64,000 nucleotides of DNA from Methylobacterium aquaticum (lineage in GTDB: Bacteria > Pseudomonadota > Alphaproteobacteria > Rhizobiales > Beijerinckiaceae): the NCBI RefSeq assembly GCF_016804325.1, contig NZ_CP043627.1:3113001-3177000 (forward strand), in the 5' to 3' direction. Shown one piece after another: positions 9,714 through 21,484 of the stretch. The position numbers were made by a program, and so were the translations under genes. Below the pieces are notes generated by a model, which saw only the letters and a list, made by a program, of their open reading frames with translations, searched no databases and was not told the origin of the DNA. Within the stretch, counting starts at the first letter, position 1. Each line of letters begins with the position of its first letter.

Positions 9714-9929
9714 GGGAACACCGAGGGATGCTGTGATGACGCGCCCCTACAGCGGAAAAACCTTATGACATATTAAACTTAGCCACCGAACGAATACTAT
9801 GACTATGATATGACACTGTCAGGAAAAACATAAAATTTGAATCGAATACAATTGGTTCATCCCACGTCACCGCTGCGCTCGTCAAGCGCAGCGATGACTG
9901 GTTTTCAGCGCCGGGCCCGGCGCGGCCGG

Positions 9930-11420
9930 TCAGGCATCGAGGTAGCGCCGCCGGAGATGGCCAAGGAAGATGTCGGCCGAGAGCGGCCGCCCGGTCGCCG
10001 CGGTCAGGATGCCCTCCGTCCCGAAGGCGCTGCCCTTGTGATGCACGTTCGTCCGCAGCCAGCCGACGAGGGGCGTGAAGTCGCCGCGTGCGAGGCCGGG
10101 GCGCAGGTCGGGCTCGGCCGTGCAGGCGGCATCGAACAGCTGCGCCGCCATCATCGCCCCGAGGGTGTAGGTCGGGAAGTAGCCCCAGGCGCCGCCGGGC
10201 CAATGGATGTCCTGGAGGCAGCCCCGGGCATCGTCCGGCACGGTGAGCCCGAGGAGCCGGTGCATCCCGTCGTTGAAGGCGCCCGGCAGGTCGCCGATCT
10301 CCATCTCGGCCCGGATCAGCGCCCGCTCCAGCCGGTAGCGCAGCAGGATATGGGCCGGATAGGTGCATTCGTCGGCATCGACCCGGATGAAGCCCGGCGC
10401 GACCTTGGTGTAGTTGCGATACAGCGCGTCGGCCTCCCAGGCCGGGCCGGTGCCGCCGAAGGCCTCGCGCACCAGTGGTGCCAGATACGCGACGAACTCG
10501 CGGCTGCGGCCGGCCTGCATCTCCAGGGTGAGCGACTGGCTCTCGTGCAGGCTCATGCCGCGGGCAGCCCCCACCGGCTGGCGGCGCCAGGCGGCGGGGC
10601 GGCCCTGCTCGTAGAGGGCGTGCCCGGTCTCGTGCAGCACGCCCATCAGGGCGCGGGCGAAGTCCGTCTCGTCGTAGCGCGTGGTGATGCGCACGTCGTC
10701 CGTGGCGCCGCCGCAGAACGGGTGCAGGCTGACGTCGAGCCGCCCCCGGTCGAAGTCGAACCCCGCCGCCCGCATCAAGGCGAGCCCGACCTGGCGCTGG
10801 GTCTCGACCGGGAACGGCCCTTCGGCGGTCGGCGCCGGCCCCGCCGCCGCCTGGCGCGCCCGCGCTTCGGCGATCAGGCCCGGCAGCTCGGTCTCCAGCA
10901 CCGAGAACAGCGGGTCGATCGCCGCCTGCCGCAGGCCCGGATCGTAGCTGTCGAGGAGGGCGTCGTAGGGGGAGAGCCCCAGGGCCTCGCCCTTCGCCCG
11001 GCCGATCTCGCGCTGGAGATGCAGGACCTCGGCGAGATCGGGCCGCAGCAGCGCGAAATCGGACGTGCGGCGGGCCTCGCGCCAGGTCATCTCCGCCCGC
11101 GATACGGCGCGGGAACTGGCCTCGACGAGGTCGCGCGGCACCGCCGCGGCGTGGGTGTAGGCGCGGCGCATCTCGGCGAGGTTCGCCCGTTGCCACGCGT
11201 CGAGCCCGCCTTCCGCCTCGGCCGCGGCGAGCCGGTCGGTGGTGGCGGGATCGGTGAGGAGGTCGTGCGCGAGGCCGCGCAGCACCGCGATCTGGTCGCC
11301 CCGCCCCTCCGCCGCCCCGTCCGGCATCAGGGTCTGGGCGTCCCAGCCGAGGATGCCGGAGGCGTCCTCGAGGGCGCTGATGCGGGCGAAGGTGGCTTCG
11401 AGGGCGCGGTAGGCCTGCAT
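9930..11420 (-). CDS. M32 family metallocarboxypeptidase
   Basis: The 496-residue product carries all M32 hallmarks: HPFC, DDVRITTRY (the DxRxT motif), zinc site HETGH (residues 263-267), third-ligand region HESQS, IRVDADECTYP and QDIHWPGGAWGYFPTYTLG. These cytosolic enzymes remove C-terminal residues from peptides using one divalent metal. The start at MQAYRALEATFARI fits the family; the frame is open 70 codons upstream into repeat-flanked DNA but is not conserved there. The length of about 500 residues is normal. It appears monocistronic. Confidence 0.93.
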   Translation of the reverse strand: MQAYRALEATFARISALEDASGILGWDAQTLMPDGAAEGRGDQIAVLRGLAHDLLTDPATTDRLAAAEAEGGLDAWQRANLAEMRRAYTHAAAVPRDLVEASSRAVSRAEMTWREARRTSDFALLRPDLAEVLHLQREIGRAKGEALGLSPYDALLDSYDPGLRQAAIDPLFSVLETELPGLIAEARARQAAAGPAPTAEGPFPVETQRQVGLALMRAAGFDFDRGRLDVSLHPFCGGATDDVRITTRYDETDFARALMGVLHETGHALYEQGRPAAWRRQPVGAARGMSLHESQSLTLEMQAGRSREFVAYLAPLVREAFGGTGPAWEADALYRNYTKVAPGFIRVDADECTYPAHILLRYRLERALIRAEMEIGDLPGAFNDGMHRLLGLTVPDDARGCLQDIHWPGGAWGYFPTYTLGAMMAAQLFDAACTAEPDLRPGLARGDFTPLVGWLRTNVHHKGSAFGTEGILTAATGRPLSADIFLGHLRRRYLDA

Positions 11421-11623
11421 GGGGAAATCCGGTCGGAGGGGAATCGTCGTCGGGTTGTCGGACGGGGCGTGGGGCCTGGCAAGGGCACGGCCGGCGATCG
11501 GAGCGGTCACGGCGAGCCGACCGCCACCGATCGCGATCGTGTTGTGAGCCTGCCTCCTGGGAGCCTGCCAGAGCAGGATTTTCTGTAAATGATTTGAGTG
11601 AGGCGGGATCGTCTCATCCTCTG

Positions 11624-11754
11624 ACCTCATCCTGAGGTGTCAGCCGATTGAAAATCGGCTGACCTCGAAGGAGGGCTCCAGGGATCGCAGAGGCTTCTGG
11701 AAGCCTCCTTCGAGGTCAGTCGATCTCCGATCGACTAACGCCTCAGGATGAGGT
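11624..11754. repeat. palindromic repeat family B, copy B1
   Basis: The outer arms ACCTCATCCTGAGG (from 11624) and CCTCAGGATGAGGT (to 11754) are inverted. Inside are inverted CCTCGAAGGAGG/CCTCCTTCGAGG blocks around CTCCAGGGATCGCAGAGGCTTCTGG, and small hairpins CAGCCGATTgaaAATCGGCTG and GTCGATCtcCGATCGAC. Copies B2 (12062) and B3 (58136) share arms and core. No coding capacity. Confidence 0.85.
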
Positions 11755-11831
11755 GGTAGGATAGGAGATCCTATAGTCCCTTTCAGCTTGGTCGGAACGA
11801 TCCGCTCAGACAGGCTTTCAGACTCAAGGTC

Positions 11832-12059
11832 TTGTCGGATCGGAACCTTGATACCGTTGCGGCAGCCCGCGCCCTGGTCCGTCGGCATCTCCCGGTCAAG
11901 GCGGCTCACGCGCTCATGACAGATCTGTTCGATTCGGGCGAAGCCTATGTCGAGGTGCCGAAGGTCGAGGACCTGTCCCGGCTTGTCGCGGAACTCGAAG
12001 CCGTGGGGATCACGGGACACGACAGAGTTATGAGACATGCCTGGCCGAGCGTTCCCATC
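11832..12059 (+). pseudogene. gene fragment trapped between two family B repeats
   Basis: Translation from a TTG at 11832 reads LSDRNLDTVAAARALVRRHL followed by PVKAAHALMTDLFDSGEAYV and EVPKVEDLSRLVAELEAVGI, which has the composition and helix pattern of a real protein. The frame is open back to about 11760 without an ATG or ribosome binding site, and downstream it runs into repeat B2. It is most likely a small gene whose ends were replaced by repeats, or a very small gene with a weak start. I do not recognise the family. Confidence 0.35.
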
Positions 12060-12061
12060 CA

Positions 12062-12310
12062 CGACCTCATCCTGAGGTGCGAACGGAGTGAGCCTCGAAG
12101 GAGGGCTCCAGAAGCCTCTGCGATCCCTGGAGCCCTCCTTCGAGGTCAGTCGATTTTCAATCGACTCATACGATTTCCGATTGATCGCTTCGCGATGCGG
12201 AAATCGGCTTCGCTCAAACGTGTGAAGCCTACGGCTTCACCGCGCGGGCTCGTGATACGAATTCCGGAAGTGATTGTCCGGAATTCGTATCACACCTCAG
12301 GATGAGGTCG
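12062..12310. repeat. palindromic repeat family B, copy B2, interrupted by element C1
   Basis: It starts CGACCTCATCCTGAGGTGCG and ends CACCTCAGGATGAGGTCGTG, with the same CTCGAAGGAGGGCTCCAGAAG core as B3. Compared with B3, about 126 extra bases interrupt it after ...AATCGACT at 12166; they match the family C element. Confidence 0.85.
12167..12292. repeat. repeat family C, copy C1, nested in B2
   Basis: One end is a near-perfect hairpin, TGATACGAATTCCGGA (12253-12268) and TCCGGAATTCGTATCA (12277-12292) around an 8-base loop. The reverse complement aligns along its length with 62193-62302: TGAT.CG.ATTCCGGAC hairpin, ATCACGAGCC, GCGAAGCCGATTT, GCATCGCG, GCGATC.ATCGG.AA.CGTATGA. Two separate copies, one inside another repeat, define a discrete element. 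Confidence 0.75.
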
Positions 12311-12397
12311 TGGATAGGTAAAGACGATGCCGGCTGGCTTCACGTCCCCGCCGTTGTGGTGCCTTCAATCCCGATAGAGCGCGACTGCCCCCGCCCC

Positions 12398-13165
12398 TCA
12401 CGGCTCCACCCGCCGCAGCACGAAGGTCGTGCCGATCTCCGGGTCGCGGCGCCAGCGCCCCTCCCCTAGCGGGATCAGCTCGACGCTGTGGCCGCGCCGC
12501 GCCACCAGGGTGAGGCGGCCGGCCTCGTAGTGCCAGGCGGTGGGGTCGAACAGGGCGAGGCCGGGATCGCGGCAGCCCTCCTGCACCTGCGCGCTCGCAG
12601 GCTTGAGCATCACCCGGCAGACGTCCTTCTCGACGAAGCGGTCGAGGGTGTAGAGCCCGGTCACCGCCGCGGCGGTCGAGGGCGCGATGGCGAGGCCGTC
12701 GCGAGAGGAATCCCGTGCGGTCGGCAGCGTCGAGAGCGCCGCCGTCGTGATCAGCGGCGTCTCCGGGGCGGCGGGCCGCGCCCCGGCAGAAAGACCGCCT
12801 TGGGCCAGGCTGTAGCGCTCGCCGCTCGGCGATTCCGCGCTGCGGATGCCGTCGTTGTCCGGGCTCGCGAAGGCCAGCACCGGCTGGCCCTCGCGGTCGA
12901 GGAGCTGGATCAGGCCGCCCTCCTGGCGCCAGCCGCCGAGGCCGTTGACCACGGGCAGCGCCCGCCGGCAGCCCGCCGGGAAGCGCAGGGCCTGTCCGAC
13001 CGGGCCGGGCTCGGCGGCCAGCATCACGCCGCAGCGGCGGAAGCTGCCGTCGAGCGCCAGTTCCCAGGGCCCAGCCGCATCGCGGGCCGGGCTCGTCTCC
13101 TGCGCCGCCGCGCATCCCGTCCAGGCAAGCAGACCGAGGACCGGAAGGAGGCGGCGCAGGCGCAT
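12398..13165 (-). CDS. secreted AprI/Inh-type metalloprotease inhibitor-like protein
   Basis: The 255-residue product has a signal peptide (MRLRRLLPVLGLLAWTGCAA; the Cys is not in a canonical lipobox). Two AprI/Inh-like segments follow: AGPWELALDGSFRRCGVML through GGLIQLLDREGQPVLAF, and AVTGLYTLDRFVEKDVCRVM through GRLTLVARRGHSVELI. Each has the W/Y-L start, a central Cys pair and a late aliphatic strand seen in inhibitors of serralysin-type proteases. No target protease gene is nearby. It is probably a periplasmic protein; inhibition is inferred only from family resemblance. It ends 13 bases after the dehydrogenase on the same strand. Confidence 0.7.
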   Translation of the reverse strand: MRLRRLLPVLGLLAWTGCAAAQETSPARDAAGPWELALDGSFRRCGVMLAAEPGPVGQALRFPAGCRRALPVVNGLGGWRQEGGLIQLLDREGQPVLAFASPDNDGIRSAESPSGERYSLAQGGLSAGARPAAPETPLITTAALSTLPTARDSSRDGLAIAPSTAAAVTGLYTLDRFVEKDVCRVMLKPASAQVQEGCRDPGLALFDPTAWHYEAGRLTLVARRGHSVELIPLGEGRWRRDPEIGTTFVLRRVEP

Positions 13166-13178
13166 GGACGTGGCTCTC

Positions 13179-14141
<963 letters not shown>

Positions 14142-14417
14142 GCCTGTCTCCCGGTCGTTTCTCGCGCATCCGACGATGGGCGCATGGCGAGGGCGCTTGA
14201 TCTTGCGCCCCGCGCGCCCGATGATGGCCGCCAACACGAGAGGCGGCAACCCAGGCCGCCCCGTTCTTACGGGTCGAGGAAACAACCCAGATGAGCGCCA
14301 GACGCCCTCCCCCGGGCTCGCCTGTCGTGTGTTCGTCGTCTGCCTGTGGCAGCGCTGCCGTTTCGGGCCGCGCGCCGCGCGCGACCGCTATCTGATCAAC
14401 ACGACTACGAGGAGCCG

Positions 14418-15509
<1,092 letters not shown>

Positions 15510-15599
15510 CGGCCCGATGGTTCGGCCGGCGGCGGGACGCCATCCCGCCGCCGGCCGCGCTCGACCACCAACCAGAATCATCCCGGGAGAGACGCCACG

Positions 15600-16909
15600 A
15601 TGTCAGCCTTCGATCGTCGCCAGATCCTCAAGGGGGCGCCGCCCTCGGCCTCGCGTCCGCCGCGGGCCTCGAGGGCTTCGCCCGCGCCTGGGCGCAGGAG
15701 AACCAGTGGAAGCCGGAGGCCGGCGCCTCGCTCAAGCTCCTGCGCTGGAAGCGCTTCATCCCGTCCGAGGACGAGGCCTTCATGCGCCTCGTCGACGCCT
15801 TCACCAAGGCGACCGGCGTGCCGGTGAGCGTGACGAGCGAGTCCTTCGACGACATCCAGCCCAAGGCGTCGGTGGCGGCCAATACCGGCCAGGGCCCGGA
15901 CATGGTCTGGGGCCTCTACTCCTTCCCGGCCCTGTTCCCGTCGAAATGCATGGAGGTCGCCGACGTCGCCGACTACCTCGGCAAGAAGTACGGCGGCTGG
16001 CTGCCCGCGGCCGAGGCCTACGGCAAGGTCAAGGGCAAGTGGATCGCCATCCCGATGGCGTTCAACGGCGGCTACATCAACTACCGCATCTCGGCCGTGA
16101 ACAAGGCCGGGTTCCAGAAGGTGCCGGAGGATCATGCCGGCTTCCTGGAACTCTGCAAGGCGATGAAGAAGAACAACACGCCGGCCGGCTTCGCGCTGGG
16201 CCACGCCACCGGCGACGCCAATTCGTGGATCCACTGGGCCCTGTGGTCGCACGACGCCTACCTGGTCGACGCCAACGAGAAGATCGTCATCAACTCGCCG
16301 GAGACCGCCAAGGCGCTCGAATACGTCAAGGCGCTCTACGAGACCTTCGTGCCCGGCACGGCGTCGTGGAACGATTCGTCCAACAACAAGGCCTTCCTGT
16401 CGGGCGACCTTTATCTGACCGGCAACGGCATCTCGGTCTACGCCGCGGCCAAGAACGAGAAGAAGGACATCGCGGCGGACATGGACCACGCGGTCTGGCC
16501 GGTCGGCAAGTCCGGCAAGCCGACCGAGTTCCAGCTCGCCTTCCCGATCCTCGCCTACACCTACACCAAGGCGCCGAACGCCTGTAAGGCATTCATGGCC
16601 TTCGCGCTGGAGGCCCAGAACTACAATTCCTGGCTGGAAGCCTCGCAGGGCTATCTCTGCCACCCGCTCCAGGCCTACGCCAACAACCCGATCTGGACCG
16701 CCGACCCGAAGAACAAGGTGTTCGGCGAGGCCTCGAGCCGCACGCTCGCCGCCGGCGGCCTCGCCCCGGTGAGCGAGAAGGTGGCCGCCGTGCTCGCCGA
16801 CTTCGTCGTCGTCGACATGTTCGCCTCCTACTGCACCGGCCGCGAGGACCTGAAGGGCGCGATCAAGACGGCGGAGAGGCAGGCCCAGCGGATCTTCCGG
16901 TCGGCCTGA
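15600..16909 (+). CDS. sugar ABC transporter substrate-binding protein, Tat-type signal (frameshift in the signal peptide)
   Basis: ATG 15600 reads MSAFDRRQILKG, then the frame breaks in GGGGG at 15632-15636. The next frame supplies AALGLASAAGLEGFARAWAQ and the whole mature protein to 16909. One extra G gives about 436 residues with the twin-arginine leader DRRQILKG, a hydrophobic stretch and an AWAQ-like cleavage site. The mature part (LKLLRWKRFIPSEDEAFMRL, TGQGPDMVWGLYSFP, VKGKWIAIPMAFNGGYINYR) is a family 1 carbohydrate-binding protein. Without repair, translation from Met 15782 would lack an export signal. It sits between its ATPase and permeases, so it is very likely part of the importer. 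Confidence 0.85.
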
Positions 16910-16973
16910 CGGATCGCTCCGTCTCTCCACTGTGAGCCTCCGCTCGAAGGCCTCGACGGATCTCACACCCGCC

Positions 16974-17114
16974 ATCGTCATTCCGGGGCCGCGACAGCGG
17001 AGCCCGGAATCCAGACACTCAGGTGGAACAGGAAGAGGCGGGACGACGACAGCTTCGTCCTGCACGACCTGCGGTTCTGGATCCCGGGCTCCGCTGTCGC
17101 GGCCCTGGGATGAC
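16974..17114. repeat. palindromic repeat family A, copy A2
   Basis: The left arm GTCATTCCGGGGCCGCGACA (from 16977) with GCGGAGCCCGGAATCCAGA pairs with TTCTGGATCCCGGGCTCCGC and TGTCGCGGCCCTGGGATGAC (to 17112). The centre AGCTTCGTCCTGCACGACC is the reverse complement of the A3/A5 centre, so this copy is inverted relative to them. It fills most of the 338-base gap between the binding-protein and permease genes of one operon. Confidence 0.85.
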
Positions 17115-17247
17115 CCTGTGGAGTTGGAACTGTAGCGATCATCCTGCCGTCGATGCAGTCGATGACGTTCCATCGTCGTTGAAACATTTGCTTCCTGCTT
17201 CCACCCTCGCAGTGACAAAATCAAACAACACCCGGAGGAGGCTCCCC

Positions 17248-18192
17248 GTGGCCGATATAGCCCTCGCCCGCCCCGCCCCGGCGGCGCCCCCGACCGGCTC
17301 GGCCTGGAGCCGGTTGCGGGCGAGCCGCGGCTGGCTGGGCTTCTGGTTCATGCTGCCGGCAGCCGCGATCCTGCTGCTGTTCCTGGCCTATCCGCTCGGC
17401 AAGGGCGTCTGGCTCTCGCTCACCGACACCCGCATCGGCCGCGGCGGCAACTTCGTCGGGATCGAGAATTACGAGTGGCTGTGGGACGACAGCGTCTTCT
17501 GGCTCTCGGTGTTCAACACGCTCGTCTATACGGGCTTCGCCTCGGTGGCGAAGTTCGGCATCGGCCTCTACCTGGCGCTGCTCCTCAACAAGCGGCTGCC
17601 GTTCAAGGCGCTGATCCGCTCGATCGTGCTGATCCCGTTCGTCGTGCCGACGGTGCTGTCGGCCCTGGCGTTCTGGTGGATCTTCGACAGCCAGTTCTCG
17701 ATCATCTCGTGGTCGCTGCGCCATCTCGGCCTGCTCGACCACAACATCGACTTCCTCGGCGATCCGACCATGGCGCGGATCTGCGTGACCTTCGCCAACA
17801 TCTGGCGCGGCGTGCCGTTCATCGCCATCACGCTGCTCGCCGGTCTTCAAACCGTGTCGCCTTCGCTCTACGAGGCGGCGACGATCGACGGCGCGACGCC
17901 GTGGCAGAACTTCCGCCACATCACCCTGCCGCTCCTCACCCCGATCATCGCCGTGGTGATGACCTTCTCGGTGCTGTTCACCTTCACCGACTTCCAGCTG
18001 ATCTGGGCGATGACCCGCGGTGGCCCGGTGAACACGACCCACCTCATGGCGACCCTGTCCTACCAGCGCGGCATCCTGTCGGGGAATCTCGGCGAGGGCG
18101 CGGCCATCGCCACCGCGATGGTGCCGTTCCTGATCTTCGCCATCGGGATCTCGTGGTTCGGCCTCCAGAACCGCAAGTGGCAGACCGGCTAA
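17248..18192 (+). CDS. sugar ABC transporter permease (MalF/UgpA type)
   Basis: The 314-residue inner-membrane protein has six hydrophobic segments, beginning LGFWFMLPAAAILLLFLAYP. The cytoplasmic EAA loop that docks on the ATPase is clear: YEAATIDGATPWQNFRHITL. GTG 17248 is chosen for the GGAGGAGG ten bases upstream; the frame is open further upstream into repeat A2 but is not protein-like there. It forms the channel with the permease at 18211, 18 bases downstream. Confidence 0.94.
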   Translation: MADIALARPAPAAPPTGSAWSRLRASRGWLGFWFMLPAAAILLLFLAYPLGKGVWLSLTDTRIGRGGNFVGIENYEWLWDDSVFWLSVFNTLVYTGFASVAKFGIGLYLALLLNKRLPFKALIRSIVLIPFVVPTVLSALAFWWIFDSQFSIISWSLRHLGLLDHNIDFLGDPTMARICVTFANIWRGVPFIAITLLAGLQTVSPSLYEAATIDGATPWQNFRHITLPLLTPIIAVVMTFSVLFTFTDFQLIWAMTRGGPVNTTHLMATLSYQRGILSGNLGEGAAIATAMVPFLIFAIGISWFGLQNRKWQTG

Positions 18193-18210
18193 AAGAAGGA
18201 TCGAGCACCC

Positions 18211-19107
18211 ATGGCCGCCACGACCACGACCGCCGACTCCACCCCCGACAACAGCGAGGGCATGGCCTATCTCGACACGCTGCCGAGGCGCGTCGTCACG
18301 GTCTACCTTCCGCTCTTCGTCATCCTGGTGGTGCTGCTGTTCCCGTTCTACTGGATGGCACTGACCGCCATCAAACCGGACGAGCAGCTCATCGACATGG
18401 ACACCTACAACCCGTTCTGGGTGGTGTCGCCGACGCTCAAGCACATCTCGAAGTTGCTGTTCCAGACCAACTATCCCCTGTGGCTCTGGAACACGATGAT
18501 GATCTCGGTGGCGGCCACCGTGCTGTCGCTGTTCGCCAGCGTGCTCGCGGCCTACGCGATCGTGCGGATCCGCTACAAGGGCGCGGTGGCGGTCGGCGCG
18601 GCGATCTTCCTCGCCTACCTCGTGCCGCCCTCGATCCTGTTCATCCCGCTCGCCACCATCATCCAGGCCTACGGGCTCTACGACTCGCCCTTCGCCCTGG
18701 TGCTGGTCTATCCCACCATCCTGATCCCGTTCTCGACCTGGCTCTTGATGGGGTACTTCAAGACCATCCCCTACGAGCTGGAGGAATGCGCGCTGATCGA
18801 CGGGGCGAGCCGGTGGCAGATCCTGGTCAAGATCATCCTGCCCCTGGCGGTGCCGGGGCTGATCTCGGCCGGCATCTTCTCGCTGACCTTATGCTGGAAC
18901 GAGTTCATCTACGCGCTGACCTTCCTGTCCTCGACCCAGAACAAGACCGTGCCGGTGGCGGTGGTGAGCGAGTTCGTCGACGGCGACATCTACCGCTGGG
19001 GCTCGCTGATGGCGGGTGCGCTCGTCGGCTCGCTGCCGCTGGTGATCCTGTACTCGTTCTTCGTCGAGCACTACGTCTCGGCCATGACCGGGGCGGTGAA
19101 GGAGTAG
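18211..19107 (+). CDS. sugar ABC transporter permease (MalG/UgpE type)
   Basis: The 298-residue protein begins with a polar Thr-rich segment, then VTVYLPLFVILVVLLFPFYW as first membrane span. The EAA motif is YELEECALIDGASRWQILVK. It pairs with the 17248 permease to form the translocation path. It is last in the operon; repeat A3 follows within 90 bases. The substrate is a carbohydrate or polyol by family, not determined. Confidence 0.94.
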   Translation: MAATTTTADSTPDNSEGMAYLDTLPRRVVTVYLPLFVILVVLLFPFYWMALTAIKPDEQLIDMDTYNPFWVVSPTLKHISKLLFQTNYPLWLWNTMMISVAATVLSLFASVLAAYAIVRIRYKGAVAVGAAIFLAYLVPPSILFIPLATIIQAYGLYDSPFALVLVYPTILIPFSTWLLMGYFKTIPYELEECALIDGASRWQILVKIILPLAVPGLISAGIFSLTLCWNEFIYALTFLSSTQNKTVPVAVVSEFVDGDIYRWGSLMAGALVGSLPLVILYSFFVEHYVSAMTGAVKE

Positions 19108-19188
19108 CAACCCGGCGTTCTCGGGTGGGAGTGTTCGAAGACGCTCGCCACCCGAGAGAGCCCGATCGACTCGCTCGACAGTCCTGAC

Positions 19189-19341
19189 ATCCTCCGGGTC
19201 ATTCCGGGGCCGCGCAGCGGAGCCCGGAATCCAGAACCGCAGGTGATGCAGAACGAAGCGGAAGGCCGTTCGATTCTTCCTGAACTCATCCGCGGTTCTG
19301 GATTCCGGGCTCCGCTGGGCGGCCCCGGAATGACCCGGTGG
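19189..19341. repeat. palindromic repeat family A, copy A3
   Basis: CCTCCGGGTCATTCCGGGGC at the left pairs with GGCCCCGGAATGACCCGG at the right, and CGGAGCCCGGAATCCAGAAC pairs with GTTCTGGATTCCGGGCTCCG. The centre reads AGGTGATGCAGAACGAAGCG, the same orientation as A5. The remaining 196 bases to leuC show no gene. Confidence 0.85.
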
Positions 19342-19537
19342 GTATGAATCTTCGGAGGCTCATCACGCAGGCTCCGAAGCGACGACGTCCCCGCACGCCG
19401 TGCGAGCCCTGCATCCCCTTGCGGCGCGATGGGGTCTACCCGTCGGCGGTTCAGACGGTTACATGACGGGTCCGCGGCGCGCGCACGCCATGCCCCCGCC
19501 CCCACCGTCAGGTCTTCGTGACAAGGCAACAATTCCG

Positions 19538-20953
<1,416 letters not shown>

Positions 20954-20969
20954 TTTCGTCTCACGAAAC

Positions 20970-21000
20970 GGCGGAGTTCGGCGTTGACGCCGGCTCCGCC
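20970..21000 (+). terminator. hairpin after leuC
   Basis: GGCGGAG (20970-20976) pairs with CTCCGCC (20994-21000) and encloses GGCGT/ACGCC. It starts 17 bases after the leuC stop. No T run follows, so it is a probable but weak terminator. Confidence 0.5.
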
Positions 21001-21048
21001 GCCGACTAAACGACTGACACCGGGGCGCCGCCAAGGCGACGCTCTAGG

Positions 21049-21133
21049 GCCCAGGTGGCGGAATTGGTAGACGCGCTGGTTTCAGGTACCAGTGGTGCAA
21101 GCCGTGGAGGTTCGAGTCCTCTCCTGGGCACCA
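21049..21133 (+). tRNA. tRNA-Leu (anticodon CAG), copy 1
   Basis: An 85-base type II tRNA with encoded CCA. The acceptor GCCCAGG pairs with CCTGGGC, the anticodon stem CTGGT/ACCAG holds loop TTCAGGT (anticodon CAG), a long variable arm is present, and the T arm is GAGGTTCGAGTCCTC. CAACACC (21132-21138)/GGTGTTG (21146-21152) forms a hairpin just after it. The sequence is identical to the copy at 26528. Confidence 0.97.
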
Positions 21134-21281
21134 ACACCCTTCGATGGTGTTGATGCCGACCGTGATGATGATGCGCTCTCATCCGGTGCAAGCCCAATCA
21201 TAATTGAAGACGTTCAGGCTTCAAAGATCGTCTGATCGCGCGTGTGAGTCGAACTCGCGCGCACGCGGGCATGTCTCCACG

Positions 21282-21431
21282 CCATCCCGGGACTCGTCGA
21301 AGACGAGAACCCGGATCCATGACCGCTGACCGTCCAGAATAAGGTGGAATGCGGCCCGCTTCGTCCTGCATCGTGAGTGGTTATGGATCCCGGGTTCCGC
21401 TGCGCGGCCTCGGGATGACATCGAGGGTTTG
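21282..21431. repeat. palindromic repeat family A, copy A4
   Basis: CATCCCGGGACTCGTCGAAG and AACCCGGATCCATGACCGCT at the left pair with AGTGGTTATGGATCCCGGGTT and GGCCTCGGGATGAC at the right. The centre GCGGCCCGCTTCGTCCTGCATCG is inverted relative to A3 and A5. It occupies most of the 351-base gap between tRNA-Leu and dctD. Confidence 0.8.
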
Positions 21432-21484
21432 AACGCGGTCGTTAAACTCGAACACCCAGCCTATCGGGACGAGCACCCCCGCCC

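Noticed and set aside
11624..12310. Insertion sequence
   Set aside because: The palindromes contain no transposase frame; they are short non-coding repeats.
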